Assembly (NCBI GenBank): GCA_012295275.1 | Contig: CM022669.1 | Coordinates: 16,115,172 to 16,179,171 of the forward strand | Reading direction: 5' to 3' | DNA from: Chrysomallon squamiferum | Taxonomy: Eukaryota; Mollusca; Gastropoda; Neomphalida; Peltospiridae | DNA length: 64,000 nucleotides | In this document: positions 10,644 to 25,509 of the stretch, one piece after another | Position numbering within the stretch: the stretch's first letter is position 1 | Layout of the letters: each line of letters begins with the position of its first letter | Program-made: the position numbers and the translations under genes | Notes under the pieces: generated by a model | What the model was told of the DNA's origin: nothing | What the model saw: only the letters and a program-made list of their open reading frames with translations | Databases searched by the model: none

Positions 10644-12957
10644 ATAATATCAGAAGTTATTTATTTTTTATTTTACTTGTTTTATTGTATTTTATAATTA
10701 TTATTAATTTAAAACTCTGACATTATCAACGGTACGTTTTTAGCAAGAAAACGTGAACTGGGAGTGTTGTTCATCGTTCTTTTTCTCTCTTTTTTTTTTT
10801 TTTTTTTTTTGTTGTGTCACTACCGAACCAAACTGACATAGAGTGTCAAGTGACAGTAGTGTTACAGTTAGACCTCCATCATCTAAAGGAAAGGAGCGGT
10901 TATATTTCGTTCTGGTCGTTATTGTTAGGATAACTGTTACGATCATAAAAACGAGAGACATTGTCCCTTTTTAATCTGTATTTTTCTCTGTATTGTCAAG
11001 CAGTTATCCAGGATACCATAAACAACATAAACAACACACTTTTAATTTATAAAATAAAAAGAAATTGTAAACTATTGTTTATTATATAAAATTCCGAGGG
11101 CTAAATCGATTAAGCTTTCAATAGATTATAAGCGAACACGACAATAGAATGTTTCTATTTTTAGGTGGTTATACACCAGAAATCACGTTTCAGCAATGCT
11201 GAAAAAAGTGAACTAGCCAAGCGCTTCATGTTCAATAATTCAGGATGAAATTGTTATTTTATGACATTTTTCTTTTGGTGTAAATCCAATGAGAGGAAAA
11301 TAAACAACAGCTGGTGACATCAACAGTTTTGATGTCACATGGTATTATTATGGGGAAGATGACTATTACTACTATTACTACTTCTGTTACTATTACTATT
11401 TTGCTCTATCATGGGACTGAGTTGAAAAATCTTACGAAAGGTAAAGCCAACGAATATAACGAGATGGCGAAGACAACTTACATAACCAACTAGCACTTAC
11501 GTCCATCCTTATGACACCGCCAAACAATAAATAGTCTAGAATGTATTACCGAATTTATTACTGTATTACCGGCATAGCTCCAAGGAGAATCATTGGGCAA
11601 TTTTACTCTAACGAATAATGAATATGAACGTCTGTCAGTTTGAATGTAATGATCCTGTATTATTAAATGCGAGAAAAAGAATGCCAGATAAATAGACGAG
11701 ACATCCAAATATATTTTCATATAATATTTTGTTTAGTATTTATATGAACTAAAGTAATGTTCTATTAATAAGAACTGTATTCATTTGAGACAGTATATCC
11801 TCCAAATTAAATATCCACGCATGTGCATTTTAATTTTGTTATTATATATCTATAATATATTCTTCTCTACACTGTAAATCCACAGTTTATGGGAATAAAT
11901 TCATTGTCAAATTCATCGTTATTGTGTGAACAGTCATTTACAAATCATCAACAAATTTGCTCCGACTAAATGTTGAAACTGCAACTTTAAATTGCAATTT
12001 TTACATTTGAAATTAACACCTATTTGATTTATTTTTACTAATGTGTCAGACATATTTGTCGTATTAGCTGACTATATAGGAAATGAAAAATAAAGTAAAA
12101 TAAAAAATTACTAAAATACTAATATTTAATATTAAAAGTATGTGTTTACTTTCAATTCAGGGACTCTTTTTCTAACACATCATACAGGCCCAGAACGAGC
12201 TTAATCTGATCATGGCGCTTTATATCAGATAGTAAAACCAAATAAATAAATGAAATTGAAATAAAAGATAACAACAATAACAACAACAACAGCAACAAAA
12301 AAAATAATAATAACTACAAAAATATTTTCTTTATTGTCTTACTGGATTTCAGATTCGAAAATGAGCGTCCGCACACATACACATTTTTTATTTTGATTAT
12401 TAATGCTCTGAATTTTTTTTTTTCATTTTCTAAATTAATGATTAATCGATTCGTCTCTCTCTGTTACACAATGACACAATGTTAATTCAGTGTCATTAAT
12501 TATACACAAAAATAACAGACAGTGGTCTACGATTTTCTCATCGAGAGAAAAATTCCATCTTCGTTATGGTCAAATACAGCTTTCTGCTTGTAGACACTAA
12601 GCTGTAAATGGAGACACATTCAGTTCAACAGTCCTGTTAAAGTCAGTAATTACTTCTTGTTATCAGTTATGTCAAGGATCATTTTATATAATTTCCAGGT
12701 TCCTGGATCAACAGCGACAAATGAAATGGATTCAATAAATAACAGGCTGATAATGAATAACTGAATTACAAAATAACACGGTACAAAACAGTGAAACATT
12801 ATTTTACTGTTTAAACAGAGCAGGTTTCTGATGGGTCCACCAATGGTCAGTCCTTTAAAATACTTTTCTCTTCTAGTCAATACCCAGTGTACAGTTTATA
12901 ACACTCCAAATTAATTATTTTACTAACAATAACAAAAAGTGTATTCACAGATTCATT
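10641..12957. other. Spacer of unit 1, no gene recognised
   Basis: AT-rich spacer with a poly-T run at 10790-10810. Its short reverse-strand open frames (10740-10961, 11490-11720, 12650-12880) recur in units 2 and 3 only because the whole unit is duplicated. They match no family I recognise and I do not call them genes. It lies between the Tigger fragment and the 3' end of FUT-3. Confidence 0.6.
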
Positions 12958-12966
12958 ATAATGATA

Positions 12967-14126
12967 TTAAACCAAATCCTTTGGAGTGTAACAGGTATTA
13001 TTATGCCACCAGTCATAAACATTATGATAAACTTTGGTTTGTTTAGAAGACTCCCAGAGTTTGTGGCACAGTTTACATATGCCAACAGAATTCTTTTTAG
13101 GCTTGTAATAATTTTTCCACTCAAGATATTCTACGTAGGCTGTGACATTTCTGTCTAAATAAAGAAGATACTCAGCAAGTTGTTTAGGACTCTTGAAGTC
13201 GCCAGCATTGATGTAAGACTTTGGAGGCAAAATTTGACTATAATTTGCTCCACCTCTGACTACGATCACAATGTCTAATTGCATATAGCCGAATGCTTTT
13301 TCAGTTATATAGTCATCACATAGACTGTTTTCAAACGATAAGTAAAACTTGTAATCCCTACTAAGTATTGAATTGCACTTCTTTTGTTCGTTCCTGCCAC
13401 ATTTTTTGTTTCCACACATACCAAATACATCGATGGAAATGTATTTTTTCAGCTGCTGTACGTACTGTTCTCTCTTACTTGGCGTACCACAGTGACTAAC
13501 AAACCATGCAACTTGTTTGGTTTTATTCTTCACGCTTGGTAAGAAGTTGAAATTTTCCTTTTTCTCCCTTTTCGTTAAAGCTCCGTAAAAATAAGTCACC
13601 TCCGAGTCTCTCCTGTACGTCATCGTCCAGTTTATTACGTTCTTCCAAGGTGCTCTGTTGAAATTGAAATCTGCCGAATGAGCTGGAGACTCCAGACAGA
13701 AATAAACCCAAACTTGTCCGGCTTCTTTACGAGGAGGAGGATCTTCTCGAAAACCCACAGCGTAAAATATGACAGCTTGCACATTGCTGATGTTTCTGCG
13801 TGGTTTAAGAAGTGTACAGTTGGCAGAACACGACTTAAGTTCTTCGACTGCCATTTCGTACCACGACCAGTTGATGCGGTTCTATAATAAAATTAGTTAG
13901 CTTGGCTGTGAGTCCGTGTTCCTACTTATCAGCTTACTGTTATTTAAATAATTACGTGTTTCTCCATACCGTTCAGTAAAGTTCTTAAGAATTTCCCACG
14001 TTGAATGAAATTCAGTTTTCGAACAAAATATGAACAGGAGAGATGACACTATTCCAATAGATGTAATAAGACGAAAACATCTTGTAGGTCTGAAAAATAA
14101 AATAAAAATAAAAATAAATAAAAAAA

Positions 14127-14170
<44 letters not shown>

Positions 14171-14564
14171 AATTAAATAAATAAATAAATAAAATAATAA
14201 TAATAATAATATTAATTCAACACTATACAAGTTATTAATTATTATTTTTTGTAATGTTTATTCCATTATGGTATGATTAACTTTTAGCTGGAAAAATCAC
14301 ACTGGTATATAATAAGTGATGCTGAATTTTAGAATAAATTGCTCTCCACAAATACATTTAGTATTTTTTTCTTCTTTTTATAAATTCTTTGTCGTTACAT
14401 CTGTGTATTCGATAGTTATAATATTTAAGAGGATTTTACATTATATTTCAAAGTACTTTTGTGTTTATTTATTTATTTAGTTATCATCATCATCATCATC
14501 ATTATGCTTTTATTTATTTCTCTAGTAGAATAAAATGACTTTACCTCAGCTTCTGAAATGCCAT
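12967..14564 (-). pseudogene. FUT-3: class A fucosyltransferase pseudogene, two nonsense codons in the stem
   Basis: Same structure as FUT-2: exon 1 at 14564-14545, intron with GTAAAG donor and TTTTTTCAG acceptor, exon 2 at 14089-12967, same length as FUT-2 exon 2. Two lysine codons of FUT-2/FUT-4 are stops here: TAA at 13899-13897 and TAG at 13884-13882, between the anchor and catalytic domain. The 295-codon frame from 13854 is still open and keeps FYLSFENSLCDDYITEKAF and every other family block. The loss is therefore recent, or the open part is maintained by conversion with its neighbours. A product starting at the internal ATG (13854) would lack the Golgi anchor and seems unlikely to work. 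Confidence 0.85.
14090..14544 (-). repeat. FUT-3 intron with AAAT array
   Basis: The 455-nt intron has mainly (AAAT)n at about 14094-14192 and only a short AAT tract, unlike the long AAT arrays of units 1 and 3. Confidence 0.8.
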
Positions 14565-14730
14565 CTTGTGACTCTAATAAGCTACACAAATCGTTGCCTT
14601 TATTGTAAGCTATCCATTTACAATAAAAAAATAAAACTAATTAAAAAATAAAATACAACATTCGTAAAAAAGAAAGACTTCAACAGCAGCAGCAACAAAA
14701 AAAAGATGACGATAACAATAATAATAATAA

Positions 14731-14761
<31 letters not shown>

Positions 14762-15030
14762 AAGAAGAAGAAGAAGAAGAAGAAGAAAATAACATAAAAT
14801 AAAATACAGAAAGAAAAAACTACAAAAATTAAAGGTGCATGAAATAAAAGTAAAACAAAACACTGTTGTATCGTAAATATCCTGGTATACCGAAAATTCT
14901 AGCCTGATTGTATAAAGTTCAGTTCTATTCAGTCGGATATTTTCAAAAGCATTGAAATAATTTTAATACATAAGAAATAAAATAAAATAAAATAGGAAAA
15001 CAGTAAGAAATGACACAGTAAATGACTTAC

Positions 15031-15170
15031 GTTAATGTTGTCTTCATTCACTCTACAGCTGTCTCATATATTCGCTGATCAGTTTGTCTTTGAAGAGAAA
15101 GCAAACGACATCGACAACTGAACAGTTAAGCGAGATTTTACAGTGGTAACAGCACAAAAATGACTGCACA
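15031..15170 (-). other. Leader exon copy in unit 2
   Basis: Copy of the FUT-2 leader block with the AAC/GTAAGT donor at 15030. An inserted stretch near 15150-15165 (an extra AGCACAAAAATGACTGCACA-like segment) distinguishes it from unit 1. Because FUT-3 is broken, transcripts from here would be non-coding. Confidence 0.45.
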
Positions 15171-15649
15171 CGATTACAAGAGTGAGCAATTAAACAAGAC
15201 ACTGAATACAAAGCTCGATATAAATTTGTCAGTTAATCAAAACAAAAGACGATCTGTATCAGTAAAATATTATTAAGTTTTACGACTAACTGAAATAAAA
15301 GACATGTATTTATGCTCTTTAAACATGGTTATGTGCAGTATGGCGTCATTCTTTTTATTATATAAATAAATCTCAAAATAAAATATAACCAGCTGTTCAC
15401 GTTTTTATGATCGACTTCTAAGGCTTATTTTAATCTCACATTACACTCTTTATCAGTTTCGATCGGAAGTGACAAAAGTAAAAGTTATACATAACTCCCA
15501 GTTCTAGTTTCCTTCATGAGAACGTACAACTGATAATGTCAGAAGTATTTTTCAGAGTCTGAAATTGATAATAATTAGATAAATAAATTATTTATTTCAA
15601 ATGTGTTGGATTCAAAATATTTTACTGAATGTGTCTATTCCAGTTTTAT

Positions 15650-16245
15650 TCATCGTTTTTTTAAATAAGATAAATGATAAATATTGTATAAAAAGAATAA
15701 ATGAAAGAGAATGTAACGAAATAAACTGGTTTTGTACAGCGTATATATGTTGGAGATCAGACAAATGATTTTAACGCCTTCGGCTGGAGTTACAGCCTTT
15801 ATCGACACCTCCTGTTTCAGTCTGATACATATCGTTGAAGTACTACGCTCGTACTGTCTACCCAAATCGACTACATGCACATCTCGCTCATGTTTTTTAA
15901 TGATTTCATGCTTTAATTCAATGGACATCATCCGCTTCTTCTTTTCAGCACTGTCCTTTGCACTCACTTTCTTACGATCTATGGTCAGAAAAAGAAATTT
16001 GGCAAAATACTGGACACAACGCAACAGAGATGCTTCCGCGGCGAAGTAACCACGAGAAGTAAACGAGTGAACGAGTGAGACGCGTGATGCTGGTCGGATG
16101 GTGTGTTGTTCGATGCGCCAACTAGAGGCGGCGTACGTGAAGTTCGCTCATAGCTCGGATTTCGACTCTGAACTCAAAGCGAAAAATCGACCATGCGACT
16201 CGGAAAACTCGTAAGTTGGGGCATACGTAAGTCAAAGGTGTGCGT
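15650..16245 (-). mobile_element. Tigger/pogo-type transposon fragment with open N-terminal frame, unit 2
   Basis: This is the best-preserved Tigger copy. A 124-codon reverse-strand frame (16024-15650) covers the psq/CENP-B-type helix-turn-helix start of a transposase, including AEKKKRMMSIELKHEIIKKH and VVDLGRQYERSTSTICIRLK. The 5' end signature (CTTACGTATGCCCCAACTTA) lies near 16235-16215. The DDE domain is missing and the frame runs out into AT-rich spacer, so no active transposase is encoded. Confidence 0.75.
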
Positions 16246-18606
16246 GTGTGTGTGTGTGTGTTAATAATATCAGAAGTTATTTATTTTTTATTTTACTTGT
16301 TTTATTTATTTTTTATTTTTTGTTTTATTGTATTTTATAATTATTATTAATTTAAAACTCTGACATTATCAACGGTACGTTTTTAGCAAGAAAACGTGAA
16401 CTGGGAGTGTTGTTCATCGTTCTTTTTCTCTCTCTTTTTTTTTTTTTTTTTTTTTTTTGTTGTGTCACTACCGAACCAAACTGACATAGAGTGTCAAGTG
16501 ACAGTAGTGTTACAGTTAGACCTCCATCATCTAAAGGAAAGGAGCGGTTATATTTCGTTCTGGTCGTTATTGTTAGGATAACTGTTACGATCATAAAAAC
16601 GAGAGACATTGTCCCTTTTTAATCTGTATTTTTCTCTGTATTGTCAAGCAGTTATCCAGGATACCATAAACAACATAAACAACACACTTTTAATTTATAA
16701 AATAAAAAGAAATTGTAAACTATTGTTTATTATATAAAATTCCGAGGGCTAAATCGATTAAGCTTTCAATAGATTATAAGCGAACACGACAATAGAATGT
16801 TTCTATTTTTAGGTGGTTATACACCAGAAATCACGTTTCAGCAATGCTGAAAAAGGTGAACTAGCCAAGCGCTTCATATTCAATAATTCAGGATGAAATT
16901 GTTATTTTATGACATTTTTCTTTTGGTGTAAATCCAATGAGAGGAAAATAAACAACAGCTGGTGACATCAACAGTTTTGATGTCACATGGTATTATTATG
17001 GCGAAGATGACTATTACTACTATTACTACTTCTGTTATTACTACTATTTTACTCTATCATGTGACTGAGTTGAAAAATCTTACGAAAGGTAAAGCCAACG
17101 AATATAACGAGATGGCGAAGACAACTTACATAACCAACTAGCACTTACGTCCATCCTTATGACACCGCCAAACAATAAATAGTCTAGAATGTATTACCGA
17201 ATTTATTACTGTATTACCGGCATAGCTCCAAGGAGAATCATTGGGCAATTTTACTCTAACGAATAATGAATATGAACGTCTGTCAGTTTGAATGTAATGA
17301 TCCTGTATTATTAAATGCGAGAAAAAGAATGCCAGATAAATAGACGAGACATCCAAATATATTTTCATATAATATTTTGTTTAGTATTTATATGAACTAA
17401 AGTAATGTTCTATTAATAAGAACTGTATTCATTTGAGACAGTATATCCTCCAAATTAAATATCCACGCATGTGCATTTTAATATTGTTATTATATATCTA
17501 AAATATATTCTTCTCTACACTGTAAATCCACAGTTTATGGGAATAAATTCATTGTCAAATTCATCGTTATTGTGTGAACAGTCATTTACAAATCATCAAC
17601 AAATTTGCTCCGACTAAATGTTGAAACTGCAACTTTAAATTGCAATTTTACATTTGAAATTAACACCTATTTGATTTAATTTTACTAATGTGTCAGACAT
17701 ATTTGTCGTATTAGCTGACTATATAGGAAATGAAAAATAAAGTAAAATAAAAAATTACTAAAATACTAATATTTAATATTAAAAGTATGTGTTTACTTTC
17801 AATTCAGGGACTCTTTTTCTGACACATCATACAGGCCCAGAACGAGCTTAATCTGATCATGGCGCTTTATATCAGATAGTAAAACCAAATAAATAAATGA
17901 AATTGAAATAAAAGATAACAACAATAACAACAACAACAGCAACAAAAATAATAATAATAACTACAAAAATATTTTCTTTATTGTCTTACTGGATTTCAGA
18001 TTCGAAAATGAGCGTCCGCACACATACACATTTTTTATTTTGATTATTAATGCTCTGAATTTTTTTTTTTTTCATTTTCTAAATTAATGATTATTCGATT
18101 CGTCTCTCTCTGTTACACAATGACACAATGTTAATTCAGTGTCATTAATTATACACAAAAATAACAGACAGTGGTCTACGATTTTCTCATCCAGAGAAAA
18201 ATTCCATCTTCGTTATGGTCAAATACAGCTTTCTGCTTGTAGACACTAAGCTGTAAATGGAGACACATTCAGTTCAACAGTCCTGTTAAAGTCAGTAATT
18301 ACTTCTTGTTATCAGTTATGTCAAGGATCATTTTATATAATTTCCAGGTTCCTGGATCAACAGCGACAAATGAAATGGATTCAATAAATAACAGGCTGAT
18401 AATGAATAACTGAATTACAAAATAACACGGTACAAAACAGTGAAACATTATTTTACTGTTTAAACAGAGCAGGTTTCTGATGGGTCCACCAATGGTCAGT
18501 CCTTTAAAATACTTTTCTCTCCTAGTCAATACCCAGTGTACAGTTTATAACACTCCAAATTAATTATTTTACTAACAATAACAAAAAGTGTATTCACAGA
18601 TTCATT
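16246..18606. other. Spacer of unit 2, no gene recognised
   Basis: Near-identical to the unit 1 spacer, with an extra TTTATT stretch near 16300-16322 and a longer poly-T at 16435-16458. Nothing gene-like was seen beyond the frames already discounted in unit 1. Confidence 0.6.
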
Positions 18607-18615
18607 ATAATGATA

Positions 18616-20246
<1,631 letters not shown>

Positions 20247-20420
20247 CTTGTGACTCTAATAAGCTACACAAATCGTTGCCTTTATTGTAAGCTATCCATT
20301 TACAATAAAAACATAAAACTAATTAAAAAATAAAATACAATATTCGTAAAAAAGAAAGACTTCAACAGCAGCAGCAACACAAAAAGATGACGATAACAAT
20401 AATAATAATAATAATAAGAA

Positions 20421-20451
<31 letters not shown>

Positions 20452-20695
20452 AAAATAACATAAAATAAAATACAGAAAGAAAAACTACAAAAATTAAAGG
20501 TGCATGAAATAAAAGTAAAACAAAACACTGTTGTATCGTAAATATCCTGGTATACCGAAAATTCTAGCCTGATTGTATAAAGTTCAGTTCTATTCAGTCG
20601 GATATTTTCAAAAGCATTGAAATAATTTTAATACATAAGAAATAAAATAAAATAAAATAAGAAAACAGTAAGAAATGACACAGTAAATGACTTAC

Positions 20696-20830
20696 GTTAA
20701 TGTTGTCTTCATTCACTCTACAGCTGTCTCATATATTCGCTGATCAGTTTGTCTTTGAAGAGAAAGCAAACGACATCGACAACTGAACAGTTAAGCGAGA
20801 TTTTACAGTGGTAACTGCACACGATTACAA
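20696..20830 (-). other. Leader exon copy of FUT-4
   Basis: Same block as 9398-9530, with the AAC/GTAAGT donor at 20695. It is the presumed 5' UTR exon of FUT-4. Confidence 0.5.
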
Positions 20831-21303
20831 GAGTGAACAATTAAACAAGACACTGAATACAAAGCTCGATATAAATTTGTCAGTTAATCAAAACAAAAAG
20901 ACGATCTGTATCAGTAAAATATTATTAAGTTTTACGACTAACTGAAATAAAAGACATGTATTTATGCTCTTTAAACGTGGTTATGTGCAGTATGGCGTCA
21001 TTCTTTTTATTATATAAATAAATCTCAAAATAAAATATAACCAGCTGTTCACGTTTTTATGATCGACTTCTAAGGCTTATTTTAATCTCACATTACACTC
21101 TTTATCAGTTTCGATCGGAATATTGACAAAAGTAAAAGTTATACATAACTCCCAGTTCTAGTTTCCTTCATGAGAACGTACAACTGATAATGTCAGAAGT
21201 ATTTTTCAGAGTCTGAAATTGATAATAATTAGATAAATAAATTATTTATTTCAAATGTGTTGGATTCAAAATATTTTACTGAAATTGTCTATTCCAGTTT
21301 TAT

Positions 21304-21892
21304 TCATCGTTTTTTTAAATAAGATAAATGATAAATATTGTATAAAAAGAATAAATGAAAGAGAATGTAACGAAATAAACTGGTTTTGTACAGCGTATAT
21401 ATGTTGGAGATCAGACAAATTATTTTAACGCCTTCGGCTGGAGTTACAGCCTTTATCGACACCTCCTGTTTCAGTCTGATACATATCGTTGAAGTACTAC
21501 GCTCGTACTGTCTACCCAAATCGACTACATGCACATCTCGCTCATGTTTTTTTTAATGGTTTCATGCTTTAATTGAATGGACATCATCCGCTTCTTCTTT
21601 TCAGCACTGTCCTTTGCACTCACTTTCTTACGATCTATGGTCAGAAAAAGAAATTTGGCAAAATACTGGACACAACGCAACAGAGATGCTTCCGCGGCGA
21701 AGTAACCACGAGAAGTAAACGAGTGAACGAGTGAGACGCGTGATGCTGGTCGGATGGTGTGTTGTTCGATGCGCCAACTAGAGGCGGCGTACGTGAAGTT
21801 CGCTCGTAGCTCGGATTTCGACTCTCAACTCAAAGCGAAAAATCGACCATGCGACTCGGAAAACTCGTCGTGGGGTTGGGGCATACGTAAGT

Positions 21893-21895
<3 letters not shown>
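21304..21895 (-). mobile_element. Tigger/pogo-type transposon fragment, unit 3
   Basis: Third copy of the 5' Tigger fragment, with the helix-turn-helix coding part at about 21360-21680 and the 5' end near 21890. Like unit 1 it has a longer T-run near 21547-21554 that breaks the transposase frame. Confidence 0.75.
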
Positions 21896-21937
<42 letters not shown>

Positions 21938-22077
21938 ATAATATCAGAAGTTATTTATTTTTTATTTTACTTGTTTTATTGTATTTTATAATTATTATTA
22001 ATTTAAAACTCTGACATTATCAACGGTACGTTTTTAGCAAGAAAATGTGAACTGGGAGTGATGTTCATCGTTCTTTT

Positions 22078-22108
<31 letters not shown>

Positions 22109-24256
22109 TTGTGTCACTACCGAACCAAACTGACATAGAGTGTCAAGTGACAGTAGTGTTACAGTTAGACCTCCATCATCTAAAGGAAAGGAGCGGTTAT
22201 ATTTCGTTCTGGTCGTTATTGTTAGGATAACTGTTACGATCATAAAAACGAGAGACATTGTCCCTTTTTAATCTGTATTTTTCTCTGTATTGTCAAGCAG
22301 TTATCCAGGATACCATAAACAACATAAACAACACACTTTTAATTTATAAAATAAAAAGAAATTGTAAACTATTGTTTATTATATAAAATTCCGAGGGCTA
22401 AATCGATTAAGCTTTCAATAGATTATAAGCGAACACGACAATAGAATGTTTCTATTTTTAGGTGGTTATACACCAGAAATCACGTTTCAGCAATGCTGAA
22501 AAAAGTGAACTAGCCAAGCGCTTCATGTTCAATAATTCAGGATGAAATTGTTATTTTATGACATTTTTCTTTTGGTGTAAATCCAATGAGAGGAAAATAA
22601 ACAACAGCTGGTGACATCAACAGTTTTGATGTCACATGGTATTATTATGGCGAAGATGACTATTACTACTATTACTACTTCTGTTATTATTACTATTTTA
22701 CTCTATCATGTGACTGAGTTGAAAAATCTTACGAAAGGTAAAGCCAACGAATATAACGAGATGGCGAAGACAACTTACACAACCATCTAGCACTTACGTC
22801 CATCCTTATGACACCGCCAAACAATAAATAGTCTAGAATGTATTACCGAATTTATTACTGTATTACCGGCATAGCTCCAAGGAGAATCATTGGGCAATTT
22901 TACTCTAACGAACAATGAATATGAACGTCTGTCAGTTTGAATGTAACGATCCTGTATTATTAAATGCGAGAAAAAGAATGCCAGATAAATAGACGAGACA
23001 TCCAAATATATTTTCATATAATATTTTGTTTAGTATTTATATGAACTAAAGTAATGTTCTATTAATAAGAACTGTATTCATTTGAGACAGTATATCCTCC
23101 AAATTAAATATCCACGCATGTGCATTTTAATATTGTTATTATATATCTAAAATATATTCCTCTCTACACTGTAAATCCACAGTTTATGGGAATAAATTCA
23201 TTGTCAAATTCATCGTTATTGTGTGAACAGTCATTTACAAATCATCAACAAATTTGCTCCGACTAAATGTTGAAACTGCAACTTTAAATTGCAATTTTTA
23301 CATTTGAAATTAACACCTATTTGATTTATTTTTACTAATGTGTCAGACATATTTGTCGTATTAGCTGACTATATAGGAAATGAAAAATAAAGTAAAATAA
23401 AAAATTACTAAAATACTAATATTTAATATTAAAAGTATGTGTTTACTTTCAATTCAGGGACTCTTTTTCTAACACATCATACAGGCCCAGAACGAGCTTA
23501 ATCTGATCATGGCGCTTTATATCAGATAGTAAAACCAAATAAATAAATGAAATTGAAATAAAAGATAACAACAATAACAACAACAACAGCAACAAAAATA
23601 ATAATAATAACTACAAAAATATTTTCTTTATTGTCTTACTGGATTTCAGATTCGAAAATGAGCGTCCGCACACATACACATTTTTTATTTTGATTATTAA
23701 TGCTCTGAATTTTTTTTTTTTTCATTTTCTAAATTAATGATTATTCGATTCGTCTCTCTCTGTTACACAATGACACAATGTTAATTCAGTGTCATTAATT
23801 ATACACAAAAATAACAGACAGTGGTCTACGATTTTCTCATCGAGAGAAAAATTCCATCTTCGTTATGGTCAAATACAGCTTTCTGCTTGTAGACACTAAG
23901 CTGTAAATGGAGACACATTCAGTTCAACAGTCCTGTTAAAGTCAGTAATTACTTCTTGTTATCAGTTATGTCAAGGATCATTTTATATAATTTCCAGGTT
24001 CCTGGATCAACAGCGACAAATGAAATGGATTCAATAAATAACAGGCTGATAATGAATAACTGAATTACAAAATAAGACGGTACAAAACAGTGAAACATTA
24101 TTTTACTTTTTAAACAGAGCAGGTTTCTGATGGGTCCACCAATGGTCAGTCCTTTAAAATACTTTTCTCTTCTAGTCAATACCCAGTGTACAGTTTATAA
24201 CACTCCAAATTAATTATTTTACTAACAATAACAAAAAGTGTATTCACAGATTCATT
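21896..24256. other. Spacer of unit 3, with (GT)n tract at its start
   Basis: A TG microsatellite at 21896-21934 is followed by spacer matching units 1 and 2. No gene was recognised. Confidence 0.6.
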
Positions 24257-24265
24257 ATAATGATA

Positions 24266-25474
24266 TTAAACCAAATCCTTTGGAGTGTAACAGGTATTAT
24301 TATGCCACCAGTCATAAACATTATCATAAACTTTGGTTTGTTTAGAAGACTCCCAGAGTTTGTGGCACAGTTTACATATGCCAACAGAATTCTTTTTAGG
24401 CTTGTAATAATTTTTCCACTCAAGATATTCTACGTAGGCTGTGACATTTCTGTCTAAATAAAGAAGATACTCAGCAAGTTGTTTAGGACTCTTGAAATCG
24501 GCAGCATTGATGTAAGACTTTGGAGGCAAAATTTGACTATAATTTGCTCCACCTCTGACTACGATCACAATGTCTAATTGCATATAGCCGAATGCTTTTT
24601 CAGTTATATAGTCATTACATAGACTGTTTTCAAACGATAAGTAAAACTTGTAATCCCTACTAAGTATTGAATTGCACTTCTTTTGTTCGTTCCTGCCACA
24701 TTTTTTGTTTCCACACATACCAAATACATCGATGGAAATGTATTTTTTCAGCTGCTGTACGTACTGTTCTCTCTTACTTGGCGTACCACAGTGACTAACA
24801 AACCATGCAACTTGCTTGGTTTTATTCTTCACGCTTGGTAAGAAGCTGAAATTTTCCTTTTTCTCCCTTTTCGTTAAAGCTCCGTAAAAATAAGTCACCT
24901 CCGAGTCTCTCCTGTACGTCATCGTCCAGTTTATTACGTTGTTCCAAGGTGCTCTGTTAAAATTGAAATCTGACGAATGATCTGGAGACTCCAGACAGAA
25001 ATAAACCCAAACTTGTCCGGCTTCTTTATGAGGAGGAGAATCTTTTTCAAAACCCACAGCGTAAAATATGACAGCTTGGACATTGCTGATGTTTCTGCGT
25101 GGTTTAAGAAGTGTACAGTTGGCAGAACAGGACTTAAGTTCTTCGACTGCCATTTCGTACCACGGCCAGTTGATGTGGTTCTTTAATAAAATTAGTTTGC
25201 TCGGCTGCGAGTTCGTGTTCCGACTTATCAGCTTACTGTTATTTAAATAATTACGTGTTTCTCCATACCGTTCAGTAAAGTTCTTAAGAATTTCCCACGT
25301 TGAATGAAATTCAGTTTTCGAACAAAATATGAACAGGAGAGATGACACAATTCCAATAGATGTAATAAGACGAAAACATCTTGAGGGTCGGATTTGTTGT
25401 TGTAACCTGAAAAAAATGAAAAATAAAAAATAAAATAAAATGAAAAAAAATAAAATAAAATAAAATAAAATGAA

Positions 25475-25509
<35 letters not shown>

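Noticed and set aside
11490-11720. Repeated 76-codon frames in each unit (also 17138-17368, 22787-23017 and 12650-12880, 18299-18529, 23949-24179)
   Set aside because: They recur because the whole unit is duplicated recently. The older spacer copy at 5019-5387 and 6135-6374 does not keep the frames, and no family was recognised.
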